Origin: Sporomusa acidovorans
Lineage (GTDB): Bacteria; Bacillota; Negativicutes; Sporomusales; Sporomusaceae
NCBI RefSeq assembly: GCF_900101845.1
Contig: NZ_FNAM01000001.1
Span: forward strand, 62,001-126,000
Length of the DNA: 64,000 bases
Reading direction: 5' to 3'
Below, one piece after another: positions 49,247-58,835 of this stretch. Under the pieces are notes generated by a model, which saw nothing but the letters and a program-made list of their open reading frames with translations, did no database searches and was not told where the DNA came from. The position numbers were made by a program, and so were the translations under genes. How positions within the stretch are numbered: the stretch's first letter is position 1; the number at the start of each line of letters is the position of its first letter.

Positions 49247-50387
49247 GCAGGCAGATATTGTTATTATTGGCGGCGGTGTTGTCGGTTGTTCTATAGCCTA
49301 CAATCTCGCTAAAGCCGGAGCCGGAAAAGTGGCTGTCATTGAACGCGCCTATTTGGCCAGCGGGGCAACAGGCCGCTGTGGTGCCGGTGTCCGGATGCAA
49401 TGGGGAAGCAAGACAAATTGTCTGCTCTCTCGCGAAAGTGTTAAGATCCTGGAAAACTTGCCGGCTATCCTCGAAGAAAAAGACGATATTGAGTTTAATC
49501 AAAGTGGTTATTTACTGCTGGCCTATACCGATAAAATGGTAGATCAGTTCAAGAAAAATCTTGTTTTGCAAAATTCTCTTGACATTCCAGCCAGATGGAC
49601 CACACCGTCTGAGGCAAAAGAAATTGTTCCCCAATTAAACATAGAAGGTCTCCTGGGAGCCACATTTTGTGGCAAGGATGGGCATGCTAATCCGTTTAAG
49701 GTAACCAGTTTGTACGCTAAAGCGGCACGCCGGTTGGGGGTAGAATTTTATACTTATACGGAAGTTACGGATATAACCGTTAAGTCCGGTAAAATTACAA
49801 CAGTTCATACCACAAAAGGTGATATTGACACAAACACCGTAATCAATGCGGCTGGCGGCTATGCCAAAGTAGTAGGCCGCATGGCTGGTGTAGAGTTACC
49901 GATCTTCCCGGAGCGGCATGAAATCCTCGTCACCGAACCGGTTGAACCTATGCATATGCCGATGGTTATGTGTTTTTACCACAATCTTTATTGTCAGCAA
50001 ACTCCACACGGCAGCTTTATTATGGGTATCGGTCATCCCAATGAACCAGAGACCTTTACCATCAAATCAAGCTTGTCATTTCTTCCGGAAATGGCAAGGC
50101 GCATTACGAAAATTTTACCGCCGTTAAAGAATCTTAATGTTATTAGACAGTGGGCAGGTCTCTATGATATGTGTCCTGACCGAACACCTATTTTAGGCGA
50201 AGATTCCGCATTGAAAGGGTTCTATATTGCTGCCGGTTTTAGCGGACACGGCTTTATGATTTCACCTATAGTGGGCAAGCTTATGGCGCAAACGATTATG
50301 GGATCACCTACAGATATCCCAATTACTATGTTTAGTGCTGAGCGTTTTGCTCTCAATCAATTATATATAGAGCCATCGGTTGTTTAA
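49239..50387 (+). CDS. FAD-dependent amino acid oxidase/dehydrogenase, catalytic subunit (DAO family, HcnC/SoxB-like)
   Basis: I choose ATG 49239 (382 aa) with GGGG upstream; a GTG three codons earlier is possible. The protein belongs to the DAO/glycine-oxidase/sarcosine-oxidase-beta family: FAD motif IIGGGVVGCSIAYNLAKAG, the signature SGATGRCGAGVRMQWG, NAAGGYAKVVGRMAG, WAGLYDMCPDRTPILG and the C-terminal GFYIAAGFSGHGFMISPIVGKLMA. Such subunits oxidise amino acids such as proline, hydroxyproline, sarcosine or opines to imines. It closes the five-gene set. The substrate cannot be named; a cyclic or N-alkyl amino acid is most likely from the family. Confidence 0.9.
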   Translation: MIKQADIVIIGGGVVGCSIAYNLAKAGAGKVAVIERAYLASGATGRCGAGVRMQWGSKTNCLLSRESVKILENLPAILEEKDDIEFNQSGYLLLAYTDKMVDQFKKNLVLQNSLDIPARWTTPSEAKEIVPQLNIEGLLGATFCGKDGHANPFKVTSLYAKAARRLGVEFYTYTEVTDITVKSGKITTVHTTKGDIDTNTVINAAGGYAKVVGRMAGVELPIFPERHEILVTEPVEPMHMPMVMCFYHNLYCQQTPHGSFIMGIGHPNEPETFTIKSSLSFLPEMARRITKILPPLKNLNVIRQWAGLYDMCPDRTPILGEDSALKGFYIAAGFSGHGFMISPIVGKLMAQTIMGSPTDIPITMFSAERFALNQLYIEPSVV

Positions 50388-50446
50388 ATTTGTTTGTCAC
50401 ATAAACAATGACAGTAAAAAAACTTAAAAATAATCTAAAATTATTC

Positions 50447-50475
50447 TTGCTTATTTTTATTTTCTGTAATACAAT
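50447..50475 (+). promoter_or_regulatory. Sigma-A promoter of the solute-binding protein gene
   Basis: TTGCTT (50447-50452) and TACAAT (50470-50475) with a 17-base spacer. Confidence 0.65.
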
Positions 50476-50519
50476 GTTTATTGTAAGGAAACAAAAGTAT
50501 TTAATATGTTAAGCAAAGA

Positions 50520-50560
50520 TGCTTTTTGAGGAAACATTTTTCCTCAAAAAGCTTTTTTTA
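50520..50560 (+). terminator. Leader hairpin/terminator before the binding-protein gene
   Basis: GCTTTTTGAGGAA pairs with TTCCTCAAAAAGC around a short loop, followed by TTTTTT. It lies between the predicted promoter (50447) and the gene, so it can act as attenuator as well as ending the upstream operon. Confidence 0.75.
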
Positions 50561-50656
50561 TTCATTGCTTTAGCAACAATATAGCCGTCGGGGGTGATAG
50601 ATCTAAATTTTGATGAATCATATAAAACCAGGTAAACTAAGAGAGGAGAGGAATTT

Positions 50657-51820
50657 ATGAGTAAAGGGTTTAAATTGGCAGTTTTATTGACAATGCTGGT
50701 AATGCTGGTCGGTTTAGTGTCAGGCTGTGGTGATTCCGGCAGCAAGGATCTCAAAATTGGCGTAGTGTATGAATTGACAGGCAATACTGCTTCTTTTGGT
50801 ACTGCGGCAGCCAATGGAGCAAAGCTGGCTTTCAAAGAAATCAATGCTAAGGGTGGTGTTCTTGGCAAACAAATTCAGTTAATAGTTGCGGACAACAAAG
50901 GGGAGCCTTCAGAGTCAACAAATGCTATGACCAAAGTAATAAATCAGGACAAAGTAGTTGCAGTAACCGGCTTTACTGTAAGCTCTAATGGTATCGCCGG
51001 ATCGACTGTAGCTGAAGCGAATAAAATTCCGTTCGTAGCGGCAGCAACTACCAATCCCAAAGTTACCCTTGATGAGAAATCCGGTAAGGTAAAAGATTTT
51101 GTCTTCCGCGCCTGTTTTATTGATCCGTTCCAAGGTACGGTTGGTGCCAATTTTGCACTTAATAGTTTAAAGGTCAAAAAAGCCGCGATTATGATTGATA
51201 ATTCTAGCGACTATAGCAAAGGCTTGACCCAATTCTTTAAAGATGCCTTTACTAAAGGCGGCGGCCAAATTATAGCTGAAGAGGCATTTTTGCAAAAAGA
51301 CCAAGACTTTAAGGCCATCCTAACCAAGATTAAAGCTCAAAATCCTGATATACTCTATATTCCTGCTTATTATGAGGAAGTAGGCAAGATAGTAAAACAA
51401 GCTCGTGAAATGGGTATCATGGTACCTGTTCTCGGCAGCGACGGCTGGGACTCTCCCAAACTGCCCGAAATTGGTGGTCCTCAAGCTCTGAACAATACTT
51501 ATTTCACTAACCTTTATTCTGTTGAAGATACTAACCCCGCTTCAAGAGCATTTGTTGAAGCATACAAGAAAGAATATGGACAAACTCCTGATGCCATGTC
51601 AGCTATGGGCTATGATGCCGCCTACTTACTGGTAGACGCCATTAAACGCGCTAACAGCACCGATGCAGCAAAAATCCGCGAGGCACTTGTGGCAACCAAA
51701 GGATTCAAAAGTTTGAGCGGTGATATGGATTTAAGTCCTAACCATGATGCTATCAGAAGTGCAGTAATCATCGAAATGAAAGATGGTAAACAAGTTTACA
51801 AAGAAACTATAAAACCGTAA
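50657..51820 (+). CDS. ABC transporter substrate-binding lipoprotein (branched-chain amino acid type)
   Basis: This 387-aa protein has a lipoprotein signal peptide with lipobox LVSGC at 20-24, then a periplasmic-binding-protein fold of the LivJ/AmiC type: LKIGVVYELTGNTASFGTAAANGAKLA, INAKGGVLGKQIQLIVADNKGEPSES, the hinge segment DNSSDYSKGLTQFF and MSAMGYDAAYLLVDAIKRANS. Family members bind Leu/Ile/Val or other amino acids and amides. GAGAGGAG precedes the ATG. No permease or ATPase genes follow; it is an orphan binding protein next to an amino acid dehydrogenase operon, which hints at related substrates. Confidence 0.92.
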   Translation: MSKGFKLAVLLTMLVMLVGLVSGCGDSGSKDLKIGVVYELTGNTASFGTAAANGAKLAFKEINAKGGVLGKQIQLIVADNKGEPSESTNAMTKVINQDKVVAVTGFTVSSNGIAGSTVAEANKIPFVAAATTNPKVTLDEKSGKVKDFVFRACFIDPFQGTVGANFALNSLKVKKAAIMIDNSSDYSKGLTQFFKDAFTKGGGQIIAEEAFLQKDQDFKAILTKIKAQNPDILYIPAYYEEVGKIVKQAREMGIMVPVLGSDGWDSPKLPEIGGPQALNNTYFTNLYSVEDTNPASRAFVEAYKKEYGQTPDAMSAMGYDAAYLLVDAIKRANSTDAAKIREALVATKGFKSLSGDMDLSPNHDAIRSAVIIEMKDGKQVYKETIKP

Positions 51821-51830
51821 TTGTAGCCTA

Positions 51831-51871
51831 AAAAATCACCGTCCGGCTTAGACTGGACGGTGATTTTTTTA
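51831..51871 (+). terminator. Intrinsic terminator after the binding-protein gene
   Basis: AAAAATCACCGTCC pairs with GGACGGTGATTTTT around a loop, followed by TT. Confidence 0.95.
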
Positions 51872-51991
51872 GTAGCAGAAAACCAGAGGGTGTCTCTTAT
51901 AGTTTTTATGTAAAAAGATACAATAATATATGTGATTTTTAGAGGAAAATTCTGTTTGTGGGCGAATATCTACTAAAATGGAGGGTTTGCC

Positions 51992-52663
51992 ATGTCTATA
52001 GCGCAAAATATTGCTGAAATTGAAAATAAAATATTCGCTAACAAGGTTAAACTTGTAGCCGTTACGAAAAATCACAGCGTTTCCGCAATGCTGGAAGCAA
52101 TTGCTGCCGGGGTAGTGGCCGTAGGTGAAAACCGCGTTCAGGAGACACTCGCAAAATATCCGGAAGTTACCGTCCGGGCGGCAAAACCGGTAGAATGGCA
52201 TCTAATAGGTCATTTACAAACCAATAAAGTCCGCCAGATTGTCCCGCTGATCGATCTGATTCACTCAGTCGACAGTGAACGGTTAGCTGTAGAAATTGAT
52301 AAAATTGCCGGTACTTTAGGTAAACGGCAAGAGGTGCTTGTACAGGTTAATGTCGCGGATGAAGACAGCAAATATGGTATTTCCGTTAATCAAGCTCTAC
52401 CGTTAGCAAAATTTATCAACAATCTGGAAAATGTCAGGCTTTGCGGTTTGATGACGATTGCACCTTTTAGCGAAAATCCCGAGACAGTACGTCCTGTGTT
52501 TAAAGAACTTTATCAGTTGTTTGGCGAATTAAAGGGGCTGAATCTTGCCAATACTGATATCAAGTGGTTATCCATGGGGATGACAAATGATTATATGGTG
52601 GCTATTGAAGAAGGAGCAAACTTAGTGCGTATTGGCACTGGAATATTTGGTTCGCGTCAATAA
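51992..52663 (+). CDS. YggS/PLPBP family PLP homeostasis protein
   Basis: This 223-aa PLP-binding protein is a single alanine-racemase-like barrel: KLVAVTKNHSV carries the PLP lysine, and GENRVQETLAKYP, WHLIGHLQTNKVR, VQVNVADEDSKYGIS, MTIAPF and WLSMGMTNDYMVAIEEGANLVRIG follow. It has no enzymatic activity in studied members but buffers PLP and affects amino and keto acid pools. GGAGGG precedes the ATG. It heads the yggS-sepF-proC-ylmH-divIVA group, a standard Firmicutes order downstream of the division cluster. Confidence 0.95.
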   Translation: MSIAQNIAEIENKIFANKVKLVAVTKNHSVSAMLEAIAAGVVAVGENRVQETLAKYPEVTVRAAKPVEWHLIGHLQTNKVRQIVPLIDLIHSVDSERLAVEIDKIAGTLGKRQEVLVQVNVADEDSKYGISVNQALPLAKFINNLENVRLCGLMTIAPFSENPETVRPVFKELYQLFGELKGLNLANTDIKWLSMGMTNDYMVAIEEGANLVRIGTGIFGSRQ

Positions 52664-52683
52664 TAAGGAGGAGAGAGTAAGGT

Positions 52684-53136
52684 ATGAAGTTCATGGAAAA
52701 GGTTTGGGGCAGTCTTGGTCTGTTCGAACCATCAGAGCAAGAGGATGAGCGTCCAAAATTAGAGGAACCTGAATCAAAAAACAAGCAAAGAAATAGTAAT
52801 GTAGTATCATTGCCGATAGCCCCGAATAATAATAGTCAGCCGCAAGCTAAACAAGTTAAGGTTATGGTCGTTGAACCTTTTTCATTTGATGATGCTCAAC
52901 ATATTGCCGATTATCTAAAAAATCGCAAACCGGTTGTCGTTAACCTGGAAAGCACTGATCCCGATATTTCCAAACGCATGATTGATTTCATCAGTGGTAC
53001 TACTTACGCTTTAAACGGTCAAATTCAAAAAGTAGGCAATAATATTTTTCTATGTGCTCCCAGCAATGTTGATGTTGCCTATAGCCCACGGGAAGATGTC
53101 AGTGATAAGACATTTATACCTTGGGGAAATAAATAA
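52684..53136 (+). CDS. sepF: Cell division protein SepF
   Basis: This 150-aa protein has an N-terminal amphipathic membrane-binding segment (KFMEKVWGSLGLF), a Pro/Gln/Asn-rich linker (about 18-58) and the SepF core at 59-140 with VVEPFSFDDAQHIADYL, PVVVNLESTDPDISKRMIDFISG and VGNNIFLCAPSNVDV. Family knowledge: SepF forms rings that bundle FtsZ filaments and anchor them to the membrane. GGAGGAG precedes the ATG. It lies between yggS and proC as in many Firmicutes. Confidence 0.95.
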   Translation: MKFMEKVWGSLGLFEPSEQEDERPKLEEPESKNKQRNSNVVSLPIAPNNNSQPQAKQVKVMVVEPFSFDDAQHIADYLKNRKPVVVNLESTDPDISKRMIDFISGTTYALNGQIQKVGNNIFLCAPSNVDVAYSPREDVSDKTFIPWGNK

Positions 53137-53162
53137 AAGTTAGAGCACCAGACGGAGGAACT

Positions 53163-53975
53163 ATGCTAAAAAATAAACAAATTGGCTTCATTGGCGGCGG
53201 CGCCATGGCTGAAGCACTCATTCGCGGCATTTTAAATGCAGGGCTGGTAGTGCCGTCGCAAATACTGGTAAGTGATGTTTCCGTAGAACGTCTGGACTAC
53301 CTGCGTGGTACTTTTACGATTTTAACAACCACCGACAGTCAGGAAACAGCAAGGCAGTCTGATATTTTATTTCTAACAGTAAAACCTCAGGTCATTAATG
53401 GCGTTATTGATACAATTGCTCCGGTAGTGTCCAAATCCACCGTACTGGTAACGGTGGCTGCCGGCGTAACAATCAGCACTTATCAAAACAAGATGCCGGG
53501 AGTACCGATCATTCGTGTTATGCCCAACACACCGGTTGCCGTAGGCGAAGGCATGTCTGCCATGGCACTGGGAAAATATGCGACCACAGAAGTAAGTAAA
53601 CCTGTGGCTCAGGTTTTTTCTTCTGTTGGCCAAGTTGTTACGGTCAGTGAAGACACGATGGATGCCGTTACCGGTCTGTCAGGCAGTGGTCCGGCCTATG
53701 CCTTTGTTTTGATTGATGCTCTCACAGATGCGGGTGTCAGAGTAGGTTTTTCACGCCAAACAGCCGTTCTGTTAGCAGCACAAACCTTACTAGGAGCCGC
53801 TAAGATGGTGCTTGCAACCGGAGAGCATCCCGCCAAACTGCGGGATATGGTAACATCGCCGGGTGGTACTGCCATTACAGGTGTTCATATCTTAGAACAA
53901 AACGGGGTACGAGCTGCTCTTATCGACGCTGTTGTTGCCGCTACTAACCGCTCACGTGAGATGGGGAGACGGTAA
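53163..53975 (+). CDS. proC: Pyrroline-5-carboxylate reductase
   Basis: This 270-aa enzyme performs the last step of proline synthesis. It has the NAD(P) motif IGFIGGGAMAEALIRGI at 8-24, VKPQVI, RVMPNTPVAVGEGMSA and the C-terminal signature TGLSGSGPAYAFVLIDALTDAGVRVG, ending with MVTSPGGTAITGVHIL. Length is normal. CGGAGG lies before the ATG; the stop codon shares one base with the next start, so translation is coupled with ylmH. A proline-type link to the dehydrogenase operon at 47-50 kb is possible but unproven. Confidence 0.96.
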   Translation: MLKNKQIGFIGGGAMAEALIRGILNAGLVVPSQILVSDVSVERLDYLRGTFTILTTTDSQETARQSDILFLTVKPQVINGVIDTIAPVVSKSTVLVTVAAGVTISTYQNKMPGVPIIRVMPNTPVAVGEGMSAMALGKYATTEVSKPVAQVFSSVGQVVTVSEDTMDAVTGLSGSGPAYAFVLIDALTDAGVRVGFSRQTAVLLAAQTLLGAAKMVLATGEHPAKLRDMVTSPGGTAITGVHILEQNGVRAALIDAVVAATNRSREMGRR

Positions 53976-54769
53976 TGAACGAACGTGATAAAATTTTACG
54001 TTATTACCGGTCCTCAGGTGATGCTGAGTTAGCGGCAAAACTGTTGGATCTGGCAGAAATTGCCCTTAAAACAAAAAAATATAAAGTCAGTGACTTTCTT
54101 GATCCTTATGGATTAAGTATTGCCGAAACTATTATTGCGCACTATGAAAGATTGGCACTGGAAACAAGCGGTGGCTATCCCGGAGCGGAACGGGTTAAAG
54201 CGGCTTTTGTTGATACTGATTTTCTTGAATATGCTGATTCTTTCGCATTTGATTTGGCAGCAATCTTAATAAAATGTGACAGCCGCTATTACCATCTGTC
54301 ACACCGTGACGTTTTGGGAGCGCTTATGGGGCTCGGAATCAAGCGAGAGGTTTTAGGTGATATTATTATGGCCGGAGATCAGTGTTATCTCATAGCCGAC
54401 TCAGCTATGGCCGCCTATATAATCCAGAATTTAACCGAAGTCGGACAGGCTGTCGTGTCTGTTGCCGAGTGTGCTCTTGCCATGATTCCGGCAAAAGAGG
54501 AAAAAGTTAAGGAAATCCGGGCAACGGTAGCTTCTTTGCGATTGGATGCCGTAGCTGCGTCCGGTTTTGGGACCTCAAGGACGAGAATGGCCGAAGATAT
54601 CACGGCTGCTAAAATCAAAATAAACTGGCAAGAAGCCAAAAGCCCATCGCAGGCCGTAAAGGTTGGCGACATAATTTCAATGCGTGGCCGCGGCCGGATC
54701 GAAGTGATTGAAGTTCCCGGGCAAACCAAAAAAGGTAGGTACAGCATTTTACTTAAGCGATTTATGTAA
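53975..54769 (+). CDS. YlmH family RNA-binding (S4 domain) protein
   Basis: This 264-aa protein has the YlmH layout: an N-terminal helical part (residues 1-90), a middle domain (SHRDVLGALMGLGIKREVLGDIIMAG) and a C-terminal S4 RNA-binding domain at about 185-260 with ASLRLDAVAASGFGTSRTRMAEDITAAKIKINWQ and VGDIISMRGRGRIEV. Family knowledge: YlmH lies next to divIVA in Firmicutes and binds the ribosome; it has been linked to rescue of stalled 50S-peptidyl-tRNA complexes. The ATG overlaps the proC stop (TAATG) and divIVA follows at 21 bases. Confidence 0.93.
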   Translation: MNERDKILRYYRSSGDAELAAKLLDLAEIALKTKKYKVSDFLDPYGLSIAETIIAHYERLALETSGGYPGAERVKAAFVDTDFLEYADSFAFDLAAILIKCDSRYYHLSHRDVLGALMGLGIKREVLGDIIMAGDQCYLIADSAMAAYIIQNLTEVGQAVVSVAECALAMIPAKEEKVKEIRATVASLRLDAVAASGFGTSRTRMAEDITAAKIKINWQEAKSPSQAVKVGDIISMRGRGRIEVIEVPGQTKKGRYSILLKRFM

Positions 54770-54789
54770 TAGAATAGGGGTGGAGAGTT

Positions 54790-55242
54790 ATGCTTACGCC
54801 ATTAGACATTCATAATAAAGAGTTTAAGCGCGGTTTTCGTGGCTATAATGAAGAAGAGGTCGACGAGTTTCTGGATAATGTTATCAAAGACTATGAAACC
54901 CTTTACCGCGAAAATATAGAATTGAAAGATACCATTGAACGTCTTAACAGCAAACTCGAACATTATCAACATATGGAGAACACTCTCCACAGTACGCTTG
55001 TCATTGCACAAGAAACAGCTGAGGAAGTAAAACTTAATGCCAAAAAAGAAACTGAGTTGATTCTTAAGGAAGCAGAAATCCGTGCGCAAAAACTAGTCGA
55101 GGAAGCTCTGGCTAAAGTTCGCAGAATGACTGGTGAATATGAGGAACTTCAAAAGCAATCGCAAATTTTCCGTACTCGTCTGCGTACTCTTTTGGAAGCC
55201 CAAATGGAAATGCTCAATACAGTCGAAGAGGATGAAAATTAG
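54790..55242 (+). CDS. divIVA: Cell division/polarity protein DivIVA
   Basis: This 150-aa protein begins with the conserved DivIVA lipid-binding segment LTPLDIHNKEFKRGFRGYNEEEVDEFLDNVI, in which F and R insert into curved membranes. A long coiled coil follows to about residue 145. Family knowledge: it marks negatively curved membrane at poles and septa, and in spore formers helps chromosome placement. GGGGTGGAG precedes the ATG. It closes the yggS-divIVA cluster. Confidence 0.95.
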   Translation: MLTPLDIHNKEFKRGFRGYNEEEVDEFLDNVIKDYETLYRENIELKDTIERLNSKLEHYQHMENTLHSTLVIAQETAEEVKLNAKKETELILKEAEIRAQKLVEEALAKVRRMTGEYEELQKQSQIFRTRLRTLLEAQMEMLNTVEEDEN

Positions 55243-55297
55243 TTTTGCCTGATCATGGACTTACTATTGGCCTTTTTGCCGCACTCGCGCCCTATAT

Positions 55298-55325
55298 TTG
55301 ACTTTACTCGTCAATCATGTATAAT
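55298..55325 (+). promoter_or_regulatory. Sigma-A promoter of the ileS leader
   Basis: TTGACT (55298-55303) and TATAAT (55320-55325) with a 16-base spacer, just before the T-box RNA. Confidence 0.75.
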
Positions 55326-55332
55326 ATATGGG

Positions 55333-55589
55333 TATATGATAATATGGTATCAGTAATGACGGAGACGTGCTCTGATGGCGGTTTACAGCGAACCGGGATA
55401 TGGTGTAAGCCCGGTAATCAATATCATAGCTTTTTCAATCTCTCCCGAACTGCAGGCTGAACATTTAAAGTAAGCTTCGCCGCCTGACGCCCGTTATTGC
55501 GTTTTCAAGTGACTTATAATAAAGTCAGTAGGGTGGTACCACGGGAATTTTAACTCTCGTCCCTTTTTAGGGATGAGAGTTTTTTTATT
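55333..55589 (+). promoter_or_regulatory. T-box leader (isoleucine tRNA-sensing) of ileS
   Basis: The leader has a stem I region with the conserved AGCGAACCGGG / GGTGTAAGCCCGG distal part, an ATC (Ile) triplet in the specifier loop (GGTAATCAATATC, about 55410-55425) and the T-box sequence AGGGTGGTACCACGG at 55529-55543. The terminator stem AACTCTCGTCCC / GGGATGAGAGTT with a T run is at 55552-55589. Uncharged tRNA-Ile should pair with both sites and allow read-through into ileS. Confidence 0.95.
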
Positions 55590-55609
55590 TATTATTGGAG
55601 GTGCTAATT

Positions 55610-58402
55610 TTGGATTATAGCAAAACACTGAATCTGCCGCAGACAGATTTTCCGATGCGGGCTAATCTTCCTGAACGGGAACCCAAAATGTTGGAATACT
55701 GGCATGAACAAAAAATTTATGAGAAGAAACTTTCCCAAAGCAAGGGAAAAACAAAATTCATCCTACACGACGGACCGCCGTATGCCAATGGTAATATTCA
55801 TATCGGCACGGCATTAAATAAAATTCTTAAGGATATTATTATAAAATACAAATCATTACAGGGATTCGATGCGCCTTATGTTCCGGGCTGGGACACACAC
55901 GGCCTGCCTATTGAACATGCGGCTATCAAAATTCTCGGCTTAAACCGTCATGAACTCAACCCCCTTGATCTGCGTCGCGAATGTAAGCAGTACGCACTGA
56001 AATGCCTTAACCTTCAGCGGGAAGACTTCAAACGTCTGGGCGTCGCCGGTGACTGGGAAAATCCATATATAACATTAATTCCTGAATATGAGGCCGAACA
56101 AATCAAAGTCTTTGGCGAAATGGCCAAAAAGGGCTATATCTATAAAGGATTAAAGACGGTTTACTGGTGTACCTCCTGTGAAACAGCACTGGCAGAAGCC
56201 GAAATAGAATATGCGGAAAAGAAATCACATTCCATTTATGTAAAATTTCCGTTAATTGATGATAAAGGCAACTTGCCTGCCGGTGTTGACCGGGAAAAAG
56301 TGTATGCCGTCATCTGGACGACAACCCCCTGGACAATGCCGGCCAATGTGGCAATCTGCGTTCACCCTGAGATTGAATATGCCTGGGTAAGAACAGGTGA
56401 TGAAATTTATCTTTTAGCCAGCGAGTTAGTAGAAACTGTTGTCAAAGCTAACAACTTAGGGGAATATACCATACTGGCAACGATGAAAGGTGAAAAAATT
56501 GAAGGTATGGTATTCCATCATCCGTTTATTGAACGGGAGTCGCCTATTATTTTAGGCGAGCATGTAACGTTAGAAGCCGGTACCGGTTGCGTACACACTG
56601 CTCCCGGACACGGCCAGGAAGACTTTGAAGTAGGTATGAAATATGATCTGCCGATAATTTGCCCGGTTGATCCTACTGGCAAATTTACTGCGGAGGGCGG
56701 TAAATTTGCCGGCATGACTGTTGCTGATGCTAATGTGCCGGTCATAAAAGAATTGGCGGCACATGGACGGTTATTGGGCAAAGGTTCGGTCAAACATCAA
56801 TATGCACATTGCTGGCGTTGCAAAAATCCGATTATTTATCGTGCGACAGAACAATGGTTTGCTTCGGTTGACGGATTTAGAAGCGAAGCACTGGAAACAA
56901 TTGCCCATAAAGTTCAATGGATTCCCAGTTGGGGTGAAGATCGCATCCACAATATGGTTGCCGACCGGCATGATTGGTGTATTTCACGTCAGCGGGTTTG
57001 GGGAGTTCCCATACCGATTTTCTACTGTGCCAAATGTAATGAGCATATAATAAACGATGAAACAATTACTGCGGTTAAGGAAATTTTCCGGCGTGAAGGT
57101 TCCGATGCTTGGTGGTCCAAAAAACCGGAGGAAATTCTCCCTCAAGGCTTCACATGCCCACATTGCGGCCATGGAGAATTCAGAAAAGAAACCGATATTA
57201 TGGATGTATGGTTTGATAGTGGTTCCAGCCATGCGGCTGTTCTCAGGCAGCGTGAGGAACTTCAGTGGCCGGCGGATTTATACCTGGAAGGCAGTGATCA
57301 GCATCGCGGCTGGTTTCAATCTTCGCTATTAACTTCGGTAGCCACGCAGGGCGCAGCGCCATATAAAGCGGTCCTAACCCACGGTTTTGTTGTGGACGGC
57401 GAAGGGCGTAAGATGTCTAAATCGATTGGGAATGTTATTTATCCGCAGGAAGTTATTAAAAAATATGGTGCCGATGTTCTGCGTCTGTGGGTGGCATCAG
57501 CCGACTATAAAGCCGATATTCGCATTTCCAATGATATTCTTAAACAATTGTCCGAAGTATACCGCAAAATTCGCAATACCTTCCGTTACATTCTAGGCAA
57601 CCTACATGACTTCAATCCCGATACTGACAAAGTTTCTTTTAATCAATTGCTGGAGATTGACCGTTGGGCACTTATGCGTTTGGAACAAGTCCGTTCCAAA
57701 GTCACCCAAGCCTATGAAACATATGAATTCCATCTGTTATATCATACTGTTCATAACTTCTGTGCCGTAGATTTAAGCTCGATTTACCTGGACATTCTTA
57801 AAGACCGCGTTTATACCGCATTGCCCGCTTCGATTGAGCGCCGTGCCGCGCAAACAGCCATGTATGAAATTCTTAATACCCTGGTAACACTGGTTGCACC
57901 TGTATTAACTTTCACCGCAGAAGAAGTATGGCAATATATGCCTAAAAGAAAAAATCAACCCGAGAGCGTACAATTAGCCAGTTGGCCGCTAGCTCATCCT
58001 GAATATCTTGATACTGCGCTGGAAGCTAAATGGGCGAAGATACTGGAAATGCGTGGTGAAATTACTAAGGCTTTGGAAACAGCAAGGCGCAATAAGGTAA
58101 TTGGTCATTCATTAGATGCTGCGGTCAGCCTTTATGCTGCCGGTGAAGAACTAACTGCACTCTCTGCCATCCAGGATGATTTAGCTACGTTACTCATTGT
58201 CTCTAACGTAACTTTATCTGACAGATTTGAACAAGCTCCGGGTGAAGCCTACCGGGTTGCCGAGATGCAACTCGCTATTGCCGTGGCTCCGGCACAAGGC
58301 ATCAAATGCGAACGTTGTTGGATTTATAGCCCGACAGTGAACCTGGATAATGAGCATCCGGCTCTTTGTCAGCGCTGTGCTACTGTAGTAAAAAACATGT
58401 AA
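55610..58402 (+). CDS. ileS: Isoleucyl-tRNA synthetase
   Basis: I use TTG 55610 (930 aa) since TTGGAGGTG five codons before is the ribosome binding site. The class I motifs are HIGT within [12 protein letters not shown] at 59-70 and KMSKS near 600. The CP1 editing domain shows [12 protein letters not shown] and the [16 protein letters not shown] segment that clears mischarged valine. The C-terminal zinc site is C-x2-C ... C-x2-C ([12 protein letters not shown]). The length is typical of bacterial-type IleRS. It is controlled by the T-box leader. Confidence 0.98.
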   Translation: MDYSKTLNLPQTDFPMRANLPEREPKMLEYWHEQKIYEKKLSQSKGKTKFILHDGPPYANGNIHIGTALNKILKDIIIKYKSLQGFDAPYVPGWDTHGLPIEHAAIKILGLNRHELNPLDLRRECKQYALKCLNLQREDFKRLGVAGDWENPYITLIPEYEAEQIKVFGEMAKKGYIYKGLKTVYWCTSCETALAEAEIEYAEKKSHSIYVKFPLIDDKGNLPAGVDREKVYAVIWTTTPWTMPANVAICVHPEIEYAWVRTGDEIYLLASELVETVVKANNLGEYTILATMKGEKIEGMVFHHPFIERESPIILGEHVTLEAGTGCVHTAPGHGQEDFEVGMKYDLPIICPVDPTGKFTAEGGKFAGMTVADANVPVIKELAAHGRLLGKGSVKHQYAHCWRCKNPIIYRATEQWFASVDGFRSEALETIAHKVQWIPSWGEDRIHNMVADRHDWCISRQRVWGVPIPIFYCAKCNEHIINDETITAVKEIFRREGSDAWWSKKPEEILPQGFTCPHCGHGEFRKETDIMDVWFDSGSSHAAVLRQREELQWPADLYLEGSDQHRGWFQSSLLTSVATQGAAPYKAVLTHGFVVDGEGRKMSKSIGNVIYPQEVIKKYGADVLRLWVASADYKADIRISNDILKQLSEVYRKIRNTFRYILGNLHDFNPDTDKVSFNQLLEIDRWALMRLEQVRSKVTQAYETYEFHLLYHTVHNFCAVDLSSIYLDILKDRVYTALPASIERRAAQTAMYEILNTLVTLVAPVLTFTAEEVWQYMPKRKNQPESVQLASWPLAHPEYLDTALEAKWAKILEMRGEITKALETARRNKVIGHSLDAAVSLYAAGEELTALSAIQDDLATLLIVSNVTLSDRFEQAPGEAYRVAEMQLAIAVAPAQGIKCERCWIYSPTVNLDNEHPALCQRCATVVKNM

Positions 58403-58408
58403 GTTTGA

Positions 58409-58440
58409 TAAACCGGGAGCTAAATCCCGGTTTATTTTCA
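58409..58440 (+). terminator. Intrinsic terminator after ileS
   Basis: TAAACCGGGA / TCCCGGTTTA hairpin followed by TTTTC. Confidence 0.85.
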
Positions 58441-58478
58441 TTTGCCGGGTAATAATAATACAGGTGGAGGACGGTTGT

Positions 58479-58811
58479 ATGGACAATAAACATCGGGTAA
58501 ATACTACTAATGAAAATACAGATAATAATCAGTCCGAATTTGTAGCCAAACAACTAGAAAGGCTTGTAAACCGATTGGAGGCCATGCGAATTGCCGATTA
58601 TATGGAATTGTTGGAACGGCCGGCCAGACTGATTTTTACTAATTTTGTTGCCGGTATTGCCCGTGGTTTAGGCATTGCAATTGGTGCCAGCTTAGTGTTT
58701 GCCCTCTTGCTCTCTTTTCTAAAGCAACTGATTCTGCTTAATATACCTGGTATCGGTGGCTTTATAGCTGATATTGTCCGGTTTGTTGAAGCTAAGAAAG
58801 GAACATTTTAA
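58479..58811 (+). CDS. DUF5665 family membrane protein
   Basis: This 110-aa protein (ATG 58479 after GGTGGAGG) has a polar Asn-rich start, an amphipathic helix (VAKQLERLVNRLEAMRIADYMELLERP), then a membrane helix (GLGIAIGASLVFALLLSFLKQLIL) and a second hydrophobic part (NIPGIGGFIADIVRF). The pattern fits DUF5665, a family of short single-pass proteins common in clostridia and without a known role. It lies between ileS and the nitroreductase gene. Confidence 0.8.
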   Translation: MDNKHRVNTTNENTDNNQSEFVAKQLERLVNRLEAMRIADYMELLERPARLIFTNFVAGIARGLGIAIGASLVFALLLSFLKQLILLNIPGIGGFIADIVRFVEAKKGTF

Positions 58812-58835
58812 TTATCAATTTAGGGAAGGTGGCCT

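Noticed and set aside
50395-50415. TGTCA-N9-TGACA as a third copy of the activator palindrome
   Set aside because: The half-site order and spacing differ from GTCAA-N4-TTGAC, so it is not counted as the same site.
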